The position numbers and the translations under genes are program-made. From Humulus lupulus (taxonomy: Eukaryota > Streptophyta > Magnoliopsida > Rosales > Cannabaceae), in contig NC_084794.1 in NCBI RefSeq assembly GCF_963169125.1, forward strand, positions 113,374,358 through 113,438,357: a stretch of DNA of 64,000 nt, given 5' to 3'. Below, in pieces: positions 1 to 12,790 of this stretch. The notes under the pieces were generated by a model. The model was not told the origin of the DNA and ran no database searches. It was given only the letters and a program-made list of their open reading frames with translations. How positions within the stretch are numbered: position 1 is the first letter of the stretch; the number at the start of each line of letters is the position of its first letter.

Positions 1-1754
1 ACATTGGCCTAAGCTAGTCAGAGTGCGTTACCAAGCACCAAGTTCACGGTCTTAACTGAGCGGGTGAGTACGACACCCTTAGATGGACTTTACCTGGCGG
101 ACTACATTCAGCATGCTTAATGTTGATCCTAGCCCTTGTTGCTCTCAACCTTTATCGATTCCAACCTTTTTCACTCTCAGTCATTGCCGCTCTCAGCCTT
201 TGCCGATCTCGACCTTTGCCGCTCTGTTACAACCACGTATATGACATAATAATTACAAAAATTTACACATAATATTGAGCACAATACAAGCACAGATAAT
301 CAGGCCATGCCTTGCTCTACGGGCACAAACAATTTTCTTACCTTGAGTCCCGAGCTGACAGTACAAGGCGATCCCGAGCATGATCCCTAATCCTAAACCT
401 TAGCAGTAAAACCTAGTCACAACGTAATAATAAATAACCATCACAACCTAAACCAATTAAAAGCTTTGGAATAATATACTAGCCTATGGAACCTCAAGTT
501 CTACTAAACCGGGTAGTATAATCCCTCCTGGGCCCTTATGTTTGAGTTCCCGAGCTTAAAAATATGTTTAGGCTATTTTCCATAATTAGTGTCGCGGCTT
601 AGCCCATAGGGTCGCGGTGCGCTACAAGTCAGAGAGCCCAAGGCTCTCTCCTGGGGGACACAGGCCGCAACGCACCCCAACCCGCACAACGACGCTTGAG
701 CGATTTGAGAGATTTGCCAAGCCCTTCCATGCACACAGGCTGCGACACTTGAAGAATAGCACCGCGACTCGGACCCAAAACCCAACAATTTTGGGGCTTT
801 TCCTACGTTTACCTTGAACCAAATTCAGCCCATAATTGAGCCCCAAAACATCTTCACTACACATAGAGCAGTACAAAAACCCAAAAACTTAAACAAAAAC
901 CTCATCACAATTTAAACTTAATCACTTGAGTTCAAAACTCAAAACACTAAAGAAACTAGACCAAAACTTAATCAAATCAAGCTTTAGAGCTTACCCTAGT
1001 TGTGAATTGCGACCTTGAACTGGTCCATGCTCCAATCCTAGCTTCAACCCACACATTCCCAAGCTCCTTCCTTTCCAAAGATCAAAACCCACCAAGCACC
1101 AAGAAGAGAAGAGAAAAACGAGAGAGAGAGAGTAAATGAGTTCCTTCTGTTTCCTTGCTTCCTCAAAGTTCTACTGAATTCTAGAGCCTAACTATGTCTA
1201 TCCCTTGGAACCAAAATGACCAAAATGCCCCTAGATCAATTCCTAGACCTTTAATGCCATCAAGGGCAAATCCGTCATTTGCCACATTCCCACTAATTCC
1301 TCGAGTAGTCCTATAAATTCTCAATTAATCTTGGCATACCCAAATAACCACTAAATAACTACCCGTTACCCAATAAATCCCAAACATGCACTAACTTCCC
1401 AAAATACCCCTAGGCTCAACTCGAGTGGGTATTTAACCCCGTTGTGACTATTCTGCTAATCCGCTCACTAGGATCGCCTCAGACCACACATCTCAAATGT
1501 ATCCCCATAACACTGGGCTCTCACTCATAACACATACATAATACAAATATACCCTCAACAGGTCAAAAATTACAAATATTCCCCAATTCACAAAAATGGG
1601 CCCACATGCATATTTAATACACATACACATGCATAACAATTCACATCACCATATAAATCATGTATATCTCAAAATCACACATATAAATCCAATTGTGCTC
1701 TCCCGACACACTTACCAAGGCACTAAGCCTTATTAGCAAATTTGGGACGTTACA
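1..1754 (-). mobile_element. Truncated LTR of a Tekay-like Ty3/gypsy element
   Basis: The sequence is colinear with the LTRs at 6660-9007 and 16694-18984. Shared parts include the tract rich in 'ccgagca' and 'ctgctctac', the block describing a decayed promoter, and the closing 'ccttattagcaaatttggga' followed by CGTTACA. The right edge is therefore placed at the CA at 1753-1754. The left edge is outside the window. Orientation follows the homologous LTRs, which belong to minus-strand elements. DNA to the right (1755 on) is not a polypurine tract but the body of another element, so this is either a solo LTR or the end of an element inserted in that body. Open frames inside it carry no recognisable protein. 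Confidence 0.7.
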
Positions 1755-2857
1755 GTTACCTTGGCCAGAAGTGTCGGCTGTTGCCCCAAACTCAGCTCGT
1801 TTTGGGTCAGGATGCTGCCCATCCTTAGGAGCTCTTTTATTTTGCACCAGGGGGACCACCTATTCTTCCTCCTCGGCATCTTCAATGGCGGGCATGACTT
1901 CTTGAGGATGGGGAAGATCGGGAAGCACGGGTGGCAGACCTTGGAACATGATGGCCATTGTCTAATCTTTGTGGATTAGATTGCAGGACACCATGGTAGC
2001 ATCGTTTACTACCTTTTGGAATTACTTCTCCTTCAAAGGAAGACGGTACATCGTATTGTACTGACCTCCAAGGTTCTTAGATCGCCATGTCCTCTTGAAT
2101 ATAGCTGCACAAAGAACAAACTTAGTTAGGAGGGTTAAACTTAATAAAAAATAAGAGAAGTCACGTATGGAGTTTAGAGAGTTAGGAGACATACAAGGAC
2201 GGTTGAAGTATCGGTGAGTGCAGTTCTTGAACCCATTCGACATAAAGAATTGATCTTTATAGTCATTTGGGTGGCTGGGGAGGTCAATGAAGGATGCCGT
2301 GTTGGGGAAACGAGTAAGGTAGTAAAAGTCGTCACCTCATCCTTTCTGATCAGGGCTGACTTTGAGGCAGAAGAAGTACATAATATCAGCCGGGGTGGCG
2401 AACTCCCACTCGTGCCTCAAAAATAAAAATTTTAAACCCACCAATAGCCAATACGAGTTTGGGGGAGCTGGAATGGAGGCAGTTCGACGTATTTTAAGAA
2501 GTCTACGAAGTACTGGTCCAGGGGAAGAAAATCACATGCTTTCAGGTGCTCATCACTCCATGCCCCAAAGTCATTTTGAATTAGGGTGCAGCTCCGCTCT
2601 CCTTCCAACGGAGGTCAAGCGATAAGGCCTTCAGTCCCCATCTCAATCCCATGGCTCAACAGTATCTTGTTCACCTTCCCCTGAGTCGTTATTCGAGACA
2701 CGATGTGCTCGACCTCAAAAAAGGCGTTAGGATATACTACAATCTCTTTTTTGACCACAGGGCCGAAGTGGGGAATAAGAGATTCTGACGCAATCTGGTT
2801 GCCCTTATCTTTGCTCTGAGTAGAAGAGCCTGCAAAGTTTTTCTTTTGTGGGGCCAT
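1755..2857 (-). pseudogene. Decayed antisense ORF of a Tat-like Ty3/gypsy element
   Basis: Reading the minus strand from an ATG at 2857 gives a start MAPQKKNF..., followed by 'HFGPVVKKE' and 'SRITTQGKVNKILLSHGIE'. This resembles the beginning of the plant 'putative gypsy type transposon' proteins, also seen at 37357-39808 here. Further down the strand is a charged low-complexity tail (around 1760-1930) with 'VVPLVQNKRAPKDGQ'. Several stops and frame changes break it, so no product is expected. It sits upstream of a polypurine tract and plus-strand LTR (3870), which is the position and antisense orientation of the extra ORF in Tat-lineage elements. The LTR piece ending at 1754 interrupts its 3' part. 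Family assignment is moderate; the decay is plain. Confidence 0.5.
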
Positions 2858-3869
2858 GATCTAGCTTGGCTGATGACAAAGCGACCTATTAGTGGCGACC
2901 TAAAATAATGCCTAGCTATGGCGATAAAGGTGCAGTGACCCAAGGGTTTAAGTGTGGTTTATTTAATCCAAAATCTATGCGAGCTAAGCTATGTCATAGC
3001 ACCAACACGTGTTTCCACACGAAGTCCTAGGACATGCGCTATAGACTCAGCTGATTCTTTGAGATTCGCGTGTCAGACCCACTACTTTTTTTTCGAAGGT
3101 GGTTCAATGTAAAACCGCTCAGGGAAATGTAGCCCTAAAGATACCCAGTTTTGAACCTAAAAACCCTTAAACTTCCTACGCATAAATAAGCAATCCAGAT
3201 GCTAAATCATATGTCATACCCCTTTAAAACCCAAAAATCTACCCATTTCTTATGCATATTATTCCTAACCAAGCCTAATATTGTGTTCTTGACCTATATC
3301 CAATCTCTATTAAGTTCAAACATACCCAAAGTAAGAGACTGTACTGAATTTTTTTTCGAAGTAAGAGGAACTTAGTGAAAATAAGAGTAAAAAATTTAAA
3401 CCAAGTATAGAAACACTTACAGTTCAGATGGTTGATCAAGGGAATAAGTGATAGCTCCAATGAGAGTCGCTTGAGAACTTCAGAAGAAGGGAAGGATGTC
3501 GAAGGGTTCTGAAGGTCTTGAGATAAAATGGGAAGTTTTGTTTCTAAAAGGAAATTTTTTGAATGCAAAGGTGGTGAAGTTTAGGCATGGTCTTCCTATT
3601 TATACGTAAGTTTCAGGAATTAATCTGGGCCATCCGATCGGGTCAGCTCAGGATCTAAAGGCCAAGATTAAATAACCCCTACAGCGGCAAAAACTTAATA
3701 GGACAGATGTTGCAGTCCTCGAAATCCTAACAGACACCATTTGTAGACGGCCACATGTATAAACACTCGAGTAGTGGATGGACACGATTTCGCACGACGG
3801 AAGCCTAAAAGCCCATACTGTGCGTGTCAGAAAATGACGTCATGCTCGAGAAGGAGCTTGAGGGGAAAA
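2858..3869 (+). repeat. Element 3' flank with polypurine tract, copy 1 of a direct repeat
   Basis: This kilobase lies between the antisense ORF start and the LTR. It ends with the purine-rich stretch 'ggagcttgaggggaaaa' directly before the LTR TG at 3870, a typical polypurine tract for plus-strand synthesis. The whole stretch is homologous to 5818-6654 plus 18985-19115: shared blocks include 'gattcgcgtgtcagaccca' and 'cgagctaag'. It would serve as 5' flank of the antisense ORF. No gene is visible in it. Confidence 0.6.
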
Positions 3870-4612
3870 TGTTATACCCTAAAAATAAGCGTGGATTCAA
3901 TCACTTAGCTAGGGATATAGCTGGAAGATAAACACGTGGAAAAAGCAAATGAGTAGAACATCTAGCTAAAGGTTATGTGAGTAGCTCGAGTTAGGAGTTA
4001 GCAGTACGACATGCAGATAATCTCTAGATCACCTCATAGAACAAAAATCCAGTTCGAGACATGTAATGGCCAAATAGCCTTTAGGATGCTTTGAACTTAA
4101 TCCGAACTAAAGTTCGTACACTCTTTGATCACCAACTGGATGAAGATGTTTAGCTCGTGGAAACCTGGTCATGACACACAGTGAAAGATCCCGAAAGACT
4201 TGGAGGCTCTTTATACGCTGATTAATTCCCATGCTGTATTACACCTTTATTACCCGAGATAACAGGAGTAATTTCCATTAAAAATTGTATCCCTATGTAA
4301 ATGGGAATTATCTTTATTAATTGTTTACCATATTTATGCACACTGTTACCCAAACCTGTTCAGAAATATCCATTATAAATATCACAGATAATGGACAAGA
4401 AAATGGACTTCTTTTTGTAATGCAGAAACTCTGCAGAAATTGTGAGAGAATTATAATATTGTCTCATGGACTAGGTGAATTTTAACCATTGAACCACGTA
4501 AAATTGTGAGTGTGAGAAGTTGTTCATATAATTCACTAAGGTTTAGAAAAGAACACTAATATCTTTGTTATTGGATTTCTTAATCTACTATTGGTGAAAA
4601 ACTGTGTCAACA
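3870..4612 (+). mobile_element. LTR (3' type) of a Tat-like Ty3/gypsy element, copy 1
   Basis: It begins TGTTATACCCTAAAAA right after a polypurine tract and ends GTCAACA at 4612. The length is 743 bp. It is homologous over its length to the LTR at 19116-19852 (TGTTGTACCC... to GTCAACA, 737 bp), with substantial divergence, so both are old. No primer-binding site follows at 4613, so it acts as a 3' LTR or a recombinant end, not a 5' LTR. Confidence 0.7.
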
Positions 4613-4829
4613 TACATCAATCAATAAATGTATATAACGATTGCGTGCATTTATTGCGCATATTGGGCATCCGAGTTTGTAGGGATTCTTCCATGTGCAT
4701 TGTTAAACCACCCCGAGCTAGATGCCATTCTCGAGTTGAACACGCCTGTAGGGATGGCTTGACTTAGATAATGCTCTGGCTTGATGCAGGCGATCTGGAT
4801 GCTAGGTACCTCGATCTCTACCATTTGCA

Positions 4830-5817
4830 TCTCTAACAGTTTTGAAGATCCTGGGCTATTCCTGACTCAGTGACACTGCATCGAGCTGTTTGGTCCGGAG
4901 TTCTGGGAGGATAGCCTGAGCTTCCTTGGGCAAAATTCACCTTAGGAGGGGCAAAGAATGACCTCGCCTGTAGAGAATCCCCTTGACCATAAAGTACAGC
5001 TGGACCAGATACAACAGTTTTCCTACATTCTTTCAATCTTTTGGCAACTTTCCAGTCGTGAGGTATTCAACTATGAGATTCATCCAACTCTGTTCTTCAT
5101 AAATCACTCAGACCTCAATTGATTCTTCATTGATGCTTGGTTTATCCAAGAATTCTACGAAGACCGCATTTAATGTGTGTGCTTCTTTAGCTGTGGCGAG
5201 TCGGGATAAAGCATCTGCATTCGTACTCTACTCGCAGGGGACCTATTTGATGGAATAAAACTCATATTCTGATAGTTCACCTTTGCTTGTAGCTAGACAA
5301 GCTGCCATTTTGATTCCTCGAGCATGGTATTCTTATAACACCTGATTAACCACGAGCTGAGAATCATTAAAGCATTGAATTACTATTGCTTTAAGTTCCT
5401 TCGTTACCCAAACTCTAGCCAATAATGTGTCATACTCTACTTTGTTGTTTGAAGGGAAAAAAACCGAATCTGAGAGCCAAATGAAAGCAATGTCCTTCGG
5501 GTGAGATTAAGATTATTCTAGCTCCAGATTCGTTCTTGCTTGTCGATCCATCAATGAAAAGTTTCCACAATTATTGTATTGGTTCCCTCATTGGTTCATC
5601 CTGGAACCCCGTACATTCAGCCACAAAGTCAGCGAGTGCTTGGCCTTTGATTGTTGTTTGTGGTTTATATTGTAACTCGAACTAAATGAGTTCGATGGCC
5701 CAGGCTTTTGCAAGACTTGCCTTAAAGGTTGATTGGTTAAGATGTGTACAGTGTGGGACTAGAATACGGCTTGAGCTTTCTCGAGGCCAGAATCAAATAG
5801 AACGCGAGTTTCCACAT
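4830..5817 (-). pseudogene. Decayed Ty3/gypsy RT-RNase H fragment
   Basis: On the minus strand, reading down from about 5800, I find the end of reverse transcriptase ('HTVHILTNQPLRQVLQK'). The RNase H linker follows with 'KGQALADFVAECTGF', then RNase H ('NNKVEYDTLLARVW', 'NDSQLVVNQV', 'TNADALSRLA'), and a post-RNase H region with 'ILYRRGHSLP'. This order and these motifs are typical of the Tat lineage. Several in-frame stops (after QVL, after SIK, after PCE) make it non-coding. Integrase and gag are absent. Its strand is opposite to the LTRs on either side, so it is either an inverted piece or the host of the LTR insertion. Confidence 0.75.
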
Positions 5818-6659
5818 GCCTAGCGACAAAGTAGCCTGTCAGAGGCAACCTAGGATACAACCTTACTACGATGATAAAAGTGGGGCAGCCCGGAGTTTTG
5901 GATTTGATATATTCTACCTAAGATATATACGAGCTAAGATTTCCCCTAACACCAATGCGTGTGCACACGCATGGTTAGTGACCACACGCTGTAACCTCGA
6001 GAAATCCTTGATACTTTGGGATTCGCGTGTCAGACCCAATACCTTTTTGGAAAGAGGTTTAGTGCAAAACCACTCGAGAAACCGTGACCCTTAAGCTACC
6101 TAGAACTAAAACTAAGAAAATCCTCAAATCTTCACATCACATATTCAGACGTTCCTCTTTCAAACCTAGAAAACCCAGTAAATCACCCGCTTTTGTGCAT
6201 CATTTCTAATCGGACCTAGTGCTTTTGTCTTGGCCTAACAAAGACCCACACTAAACTCAAACAGAACCAGAGTAAAAAAAAATATTGGAAAATTTCATAT
6301 AACTTATTGAAAGATAAGAAAATGAAATTTAAATCTGGTATAAGAGTACTTACAATTTACTTTCTCGGTCGAGGAAATGAGAGTAAAACTGTAGATAATA
6401 ACCTGAAAGCTTTTGGAAAACAAAGGAATGCAGAAGAGCTCTGAATATTTTGAGAAGAAAAAGAAGAGGAAATTTTTAAATGCAAATGTGGTAAGATTTA
6501 GGTCTGGTTCTCCTATATATACGTAAACTTTGGGAGCCAATATAGGTCACATAATTATATCAGTTTGAGATCACAGGGCCTAGATTAAATAAACCAAGCG
6601 GCAACAAAACGTTGACAAGACGTCTGTCATAGTACTCGAAACCCGAGCAAGTGCCTATT
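5818..6659 (+). repeat. Tat-like element 3' flank, copy 2 (left half)
   Basis: Homologous to 2875-3700. It continues at 18985 after the 12.3 kb Tekay insertion, and together the two pieces lead into the polypurine tract and LTR at 19116. The last five bases (ctatt, 6655-6659) match 18985-18989 (ctatc) as the target-site duplication of that insertion. No coding content is visible. Confidence 0.6.
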
Positions 6660-9007
6660 TGTAACACCTCACTTCCTTAGAGTCATTACTAAGTGAGTTT
6701 AAAATGTGCAATTAACTCGGTAATCGAGATTTTAGGTTAAAAGTGTGGCTAAACTGTAATAAAAGTCATATAATTTGAAAATGTAGACATTCATTGGAAT
6801 TATAAAGCGTTATACATTTGGGATCCTGAAATACCGTTTAGAAATATTTACAACTCAAAAACATGATTAAGGTCGACTAAAGGAAAATTTTTAGATTAAT
6901 ACATAACATCTCCCAAAAATAACCCTGGCCGTGGCAGCCAGGCAAGCCAAACATGTACACGTCGCTCCTCGCTCTTCGTACTCATGGTTGGTTGACTTTT
7001 CCCATGCCCTTACCTGCACCATAGAGCACCTGTGAGCCGAAGCCCAGCAAGAAAACTCAACACAAATAATCAACATATAACAAGGCAGCCAATAGGCCAA
7101 ACACATAACGACCATGCCGTCCCAGGCGCTTTACGAGATCCTGGATTCACGGTCTACACCGTGAGGATGACTCAAGCATCCAAGAAGAGTTCCACCCTAG
7201 CAGCTTGCACTCCGCGTGCTCAACGCTGCTTCTGGCCCTTTTCCATACCCGGCCTTGCACTCCACGTGCTTAACACCATTCTCAGCCCCTTGCCGTACTC
7301 AACTTCCTGCCGTTCTCGGCCTTCGCTGTTCATTCACAAATATGCAATACATAGCATATAATAAAAAAATACTTAAACAAATACAAACATAAATAATAAG
7401 GCTACGCCCTGCAACACAATCACATAGGGTCATGCCCTGCAATACAAACTATAGGGCCACGCCCTGCTCTACAGGTACAACAGTTTTCTTACCTGTGTCC
7501 CGAGCTTCTTGAGCACTGAAATCCCGAGCATAATCCTCTAACTTGAGCCTCGCTGAAAACCTAGTCACAACACACAAGTAACCCTCTCGTTACTAACCAA
7601 TTCATAATTGTACCCCGAAACCAATCCCGTGCTCTCGGGACCTCCCGTTTCCCTACACAAGGTGGCGAAAGCGTCCCCTGAGCCCCCTGGGCCAAAACCC
7701 TAAAAACACAAAATCCCACATCCTAAAAATGGCCTAGCACTGTGGCACAGCCCTATAGGGGCCGCGACACCCATAAGGGCTCCCCTGTCCTGATTCAACA
7801 CAGTGCTGCGGCACGGAAGAACAGAGCCGCGACGCTCAAACGCGAACCCATAAAAATAGGTTTTTCCTACCATTTTTCCTGAGCCAAAACTCATCCAAAC
7901 CAATACCAAAGTACACCCAAGCTCCAATTCAACCTAAAACTTCAAATAAACAGTACATCAACTCATAAATACCAGAAACACACTCAAACAATCATCCAAA
8001 CTCAAAATCACCTAGTGGATAAAAACTCCACAGAAACTTAAACCACACCAGAATATTCACTTCAGAAATCAATGAAATTCTTACCTCAAGTAGGAGTTCG
8101 TCTCTAAGCTGCTTTCAAATCCAATTCCAAGCTCAAATCCACAAATTCCTAAGCTTAACCTTGCCAAAACTTCATCCCAAGAATCCACAAAGCAAAACAC
8201 AATTCAGTTCTCAAACCACAACACTTCTTGGCAGAATTCAACAAAGAACTGAATTAAATACTTACCCTTGCACCCAACTAAGTCTCCCAAATTCTAGCTT
8301 AGAATCCCTTGAACTTCTGGCCTTAGATCTTTCACGATCAAGCACTATGGAGAAGGAGAGAGGAATCGAATGGAAGAGAGAGAGCGGAGAGAAATTTCTG
8401 TTCTTTTTCTTTCCTCTGCTTTTGTCTAAGTGTTTCTAGTATCCCCAGCTCCCAACTGAATATATCCAATTGCCAAAAGTCAAGATTGCCCCTCAAATTT
8501 CTCTAACTCCTCAAATACCACCAAGGGTAATTTAGTCATTTGTCAAATATTACTAATTCCTCGAGTGTTCCCATAAATCCCCGTTTAAACCCAACATGTC
8601 CATATATTACAAAACTAATACTTGTTACTCAATAAATCCTGAACACTTAATACATTTCCCAAAATACCCCTGGGCTCCTCCCAAGCCGGGTATTTTAACC
8701 CCGTTGTGACTTTCTAGCTAACCTGCTCCCTAGGACCGTCTCAAATTGTGCATCACAAATATATCACCACTCACTCGTGGTATCAATCACAATATACACA
8801 AATATTGCTTTTATGCCCTCAATGGGCTAAAATTATTAATATGCCCCTAATAACCAAATGGGGCCCACATGCATATTTATTTCACCTAAACATGCATTTC
8901 TAATCACATACTCATCAAATTCGCTTATTAACATAATACATCACTTATTGCCCTCTAGACACGCTAATCAAAGCCCTAAGCCTTATTAGCAAATTTGGGA
9001 TGCTACA
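6660..9007 (-). repeat. 3' LTR of the Tekay element
   Basis: 2348 bp, TGTAACACCT... to ...GGGATGCTACA on the plus strand. It pairs with 16694-18984. Open frames such as that at 8161-8439 exist in both LTRs but show no known protein. The stretch around 8040-8420 looks like the LTR promoter and leader region in reverse. Confidence 0.88.
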
Positions 9008-9060
9008 ACTATCCCCTCCTTACAGAAATTTCGTCCTCGAAATTACCTGAATAACTTGGG
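9008..9060 (-). other. Polypurine tract region of the Tekay element
   Basis: On the minus strand, AATTTCGAGGACGAAATTTC and then AAGGAGGGGATAGT directly precede the LTR. This is the usual plus-strand priming site, and the 'GAGGACGAAATTT' context is common in Tekay/Del elements. Confidence 0.8.
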
Positions 9061-12000
9061 ATACTACTCCCGCATATCTGACTCAAGGTCCCAGGTCGCC
9101 TCCTCAACCTTGCTATTCCTCCACAGCACTTTCACCAAAGCGATGGTCTTGCTCTGCAAGACTTTATCCTTCCGGTCGAGAATCTGAACTGGCTTTTCCT
9201 CATAAGACAAATCCTGGTCCAGTTCCAAGTTCTCATAACTCAGTATATGTGTAGAATCTGATACGTACTTCCGGAGCATGGACACGTGAAATACAATATG
9301 AACCCCTGATATAGCTGGAGGCATCGCCAATCTATAAGCTACCTCTCCAACCCATTCCAGAATCTCAAAGGGGCCAACAAACCTAGGGCTCAGCTTTCCC
9401 CGAACACCAAACTGTTTTACTCCTCTCAAGGGAGAAACCCTAAGAAACATATGGTCACCGACTTGAAACTCTACGCTCCTACGTTTCAAGTCCGAGTAAC
9501 TCTTATGGCGACTCTGGGAGGCAAGCATTCAAGCTCTAATCTTTTCAATCGCCTCATTGGTCCACTGAACCATCTCAGGACCCAAGTATTTCCTCTCACC
9601 CGTTTCATCCCAATGGATAGGTGATTTGCACTTCCTCCCATATAACATCTCATACGGAGCTACTCTGATAGTTGCCTGATAACTGTTGTTCTACGAAAAC
9701 TCAATCAAAGGGAGATACTTACTCCAAGATCCCCCAAAATCCAGCACACAGGCTCGTAGCATATCTTCCAGTATCTGAATCATCCTCTCAGATTGTCCAT
9801 CCATCTGAGGATGATAAACGGTACTAAACCGCAACTGCATGCCCATAGCCTTCTACAGGCCCTCCCAAAACTTTGAAGTGAAGGTGGGGTCCCTGTTAGA
9901 TACTATCAACCTCGGAGCCCCATGAAGTCATACAATTTCCTTCACATACAGTTTAGCATACTACTCCACAGTATAAGTTGTCCTAACAAGCAAAAAGTGG
10001 GCAGACTTAGTATACCTATCCATAATCACCCACATAGAATCATGTTGTCCCACGGTCTTTGACAATCCAACTACGAAGTCCATGGTGATATCCTCCCATT
10101 TCCACTTCAGAATTCCTAGAGGCTGCAATAACCCTGCTGGCCTCTGATGTTCAGCCTTTACCTGTTGACAAGTTAAACACTTAGCCACATAATCCACCAC
10201 ATCCCTCTTCATCCCTGGCCACCAATACAGAGTTCTCAAATCTTGGTACATCTTTGTCGTTCCTGGATGTAAAGAATAAGGAGTGGTATGAGACTCATCC
10301 AGAATCTCTCACCGAATAGCAAATCCATCGGAACACAAATCCAGCCTTTGTGCTTCAATAGTTCCGTCTCCGAAATAGAGAAGTCCTTAGCTGCTACAGC
10401 TAAGACACTCTCCTTATGTCCTTTCAACTGGGGATCCTCCCCCTGAGCCTCCCTGATCCTCTCAAGGGTGTAGACTGAAGGGTGATGTTGGCTAACCGAC
10501 CAACCACCAACTCTATACCCGCTCTTCTCATCTCCTCAGCTAACTTGTCTGATATCTCACTCGAACCGAATAACTGTCTTGGGCCCTTCTGACTCAATGC
10601 ATCAACCACTACATTAGCCTTCCTAATGATATAGAATATCACAATCATAATCCTTTACCAATTCCAGCCAACATCTCTGGCGCATATTCAAATCCTTCTG
10701 AGTAAAGAAGTACTTCAAACTCTTATGATCGGTGTATATTTCGCACTTCTCACCATATAAATAATGTCTCCCAACCTTAACTGCATATACCATCGTTGTC
10801 AACTCCAGATCATGCATGGGATGTCTCTGCTCGTACTTCTTTAGCTGTCTCAATGCATAGGCTATCACCTTTCCAGCTTGCATCATCACACACCCTAAAC
10901 CCTATCTGGAAGCATCACAATAAACCACAAACTTCTCATTGTCTAACGACAGACTCAATACTGGAGCGGTGATCAGTCGCCGCTTTAATTCCTTGAAACT
11001 GTTCTCACACTTGTCTGTCCACACATACTTAGTCTTCTTTCTCGTCAATTCAGTCAATGGTGTGGCTATCCTGGAGAACCCCTCATCGAATCGCCGATAA
11101 TACCCTGCCAATCCCAGAAAGCTCCTAACTTCTGGTACATTGCTCAGTCGGGGCCAATCCCTCACTGCCAATTCCAGATCATGTGTGAGATACCTCTGCT
11201 CATACTCTTTCATGCTCATACTCCTTCAATTGTCTCGATGCATAGGCTATCAAATTTCCAGCTTGCATCAATACACAACCCAAACCCTGTCTAGAAGCAT
11301 CGCAGTAGACTACAAACTTTTCATTGTATGACTGCAGACTCAATACTGAAGTGTTGATCAGTCATCGCTTCAACTCCTTGAAACTGTTCTCACACCTGTC
11401 TGTCCAGACATACGTGGTCTTCTTACGTGTCAGTTTAGTCAATGGTGTAGCTATTCTGGAGAATCTCTCAACGAACCGCTGATAGTACCCTACCAATCCC
11501 AAAAAGCTCCTAACTTCTGGTACACTGCTCGACCTGGGCCAATCTCTCACTACCTCAATCTTACTTGGGTCCACTAGAATCCCCTCCTTACTGACAATAT
11601 GACCCAGAAATGTGACTTGCAGTAGACAAAACTCGCACTTGCTAAACTTAGCATATAACCTATGCTCTCTCAACCGCTGTAGTACCAGGCGTAAATGCTG
11701 CTTATGCTCTGTCTCTGACTGAGACTACACCAATATGTCGTCAATAAACACAATCACAAACTTGACTAAATAGTCCTTGAAAACCGTATTCATCAAATCC
11801 ATGAAAGTTGCTGGGGCATTAATTAATCCAAAGGACATCACCAGGAATTCATAGTGTCCATATCTTGTGCGAAAAGCGGTCTTTGGTATGCCCTCCTCTT
11901 TAATCCTTAACTGATGGTAACCTGACCAGAGATCAATCTTAGAGAACATTGTTTTCCCTGTAACTGGTCAAACAATTCGTCGATCCTAGGTAGTGGGTAC

Positions 12001-12790
12001 TTGTTCTTAATGGTCAACTTGTTCAGCTCCCTGTAGTCAATACACATCCTTAAAGATCCATCTTCTTCTTAACAAACAACACTGGAGCACCCCATGGCGA
12101 GAAACTCGGTCTGATGAACCCCAAATCTAGTAACTCATGCAACTGAATCTTCAACTCCTTCAACTCTGCTAGAGCCATTCTATAAGGTGTCCTACATACT
12201 GGCTCCGCCCTTGGTGCCAACTCTATAACAAACTCGATCTTCCGTTGTGGTGGCAACCCTGGCAAGTCTGCTGGAAATAAATCTGGATACTCACATACCA
12301 ATCTAGTCTCACTCGGCCCAACCGACGCAACTCTAAAGGTATCCACAATGTTTGCTAGGAATCCTATGCAACCTTCCTGCATTAGGTCTCTAGCCTTCAG
12401 TGCCGAAATCAGAGGTACTCGCGGTCCACTAACTGTCCCCACAAATACAAAGGGTACCTCCCCTTCTAGTTCAAAAGTCACCATCCTGTGCTTGCAGTCA
12501 ATCGTCGTCCCATACTTCGATAACCAATCCAACCCTAGAATCGTATTGAAGTCATCCATTGCTAACTCAATCAGATCAACAAACAATCTCTACCATCCAT
12601 CTCTACTGGCAATGCTCTAATCCATCTCCTAGAGACTACCAGTTCCCCAGTCGGCAACAAAGTCTGAAATCCCCTAGCATACAAATCACTAGGTCTACAC
12701 AGCTGATCTAGCACTCTAGCAGACACAAATGAATGAGTAGCCCCCGAATCAATCAATGCAGTAAAATAAGAACTAGCACTAGAAATCTAA
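9061..12790 (-). pseudogene. pol: Degenerate Tekay pol (protease, RT, RNase H, integrase, chromodomain)
   Basis: In minus-strand order, aspartic protease lies near 12756-12571 with the active-site motif DSGATHSF. RT covers 12586-11560 with 'TILGLDWLSKYG', '[13 protein letters not shown]', '[14 protein letters not shown]' and the catalytic 'FIDDILV'. RNase H appears near 11300-10570 ('VVYCDASR', '[12 protein letters not shown]'). The integrase zinc finger ('CLTCQQVKAEH') and first acidic residue ('ITMDFV') lie near 10251-9961, with the rest of the core to about 9540 ('HPQMDGQSERMIQ'). The C-terminal part, 9528-9064, holds 'GPFEILEWVGEVAYRL' and a chromodomain-like 'VLWRNSKVEEATW'. Many stop codons and frame changes separate these pieces, and 385 bp are tandemly duplicated at 10820-11560. 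No polyprotein can be made; any activity would need another copy. Confidence 0.9.
10790..11560 (-). repeat. 385-bp tandem duplication inside pol
   Basis: Two copies of the RT-RNase H connection follow one another. 'VRDWPR', 'SFLGL', '[10 protein letters not shown]' and 'VVYCDASR' occur in both. Matching positions such as 11516/11131 and 11381/10996 are offset by exactly 385 bp, which is not a multiple of three, so the duplication also shifts the reading frame. The junction near 11166-11210 joins the RNase H motif 'THDLELA' to the start of the second copy. Confidence 0.85.

Noticed and set aside
8161..8439. Conserved open frame present in both Tekay LTRs (again at 18182-18454)
   Set aside because: Conservation follows from LTR identity; the sequence is low-complexity near its end and matches no protein I know.
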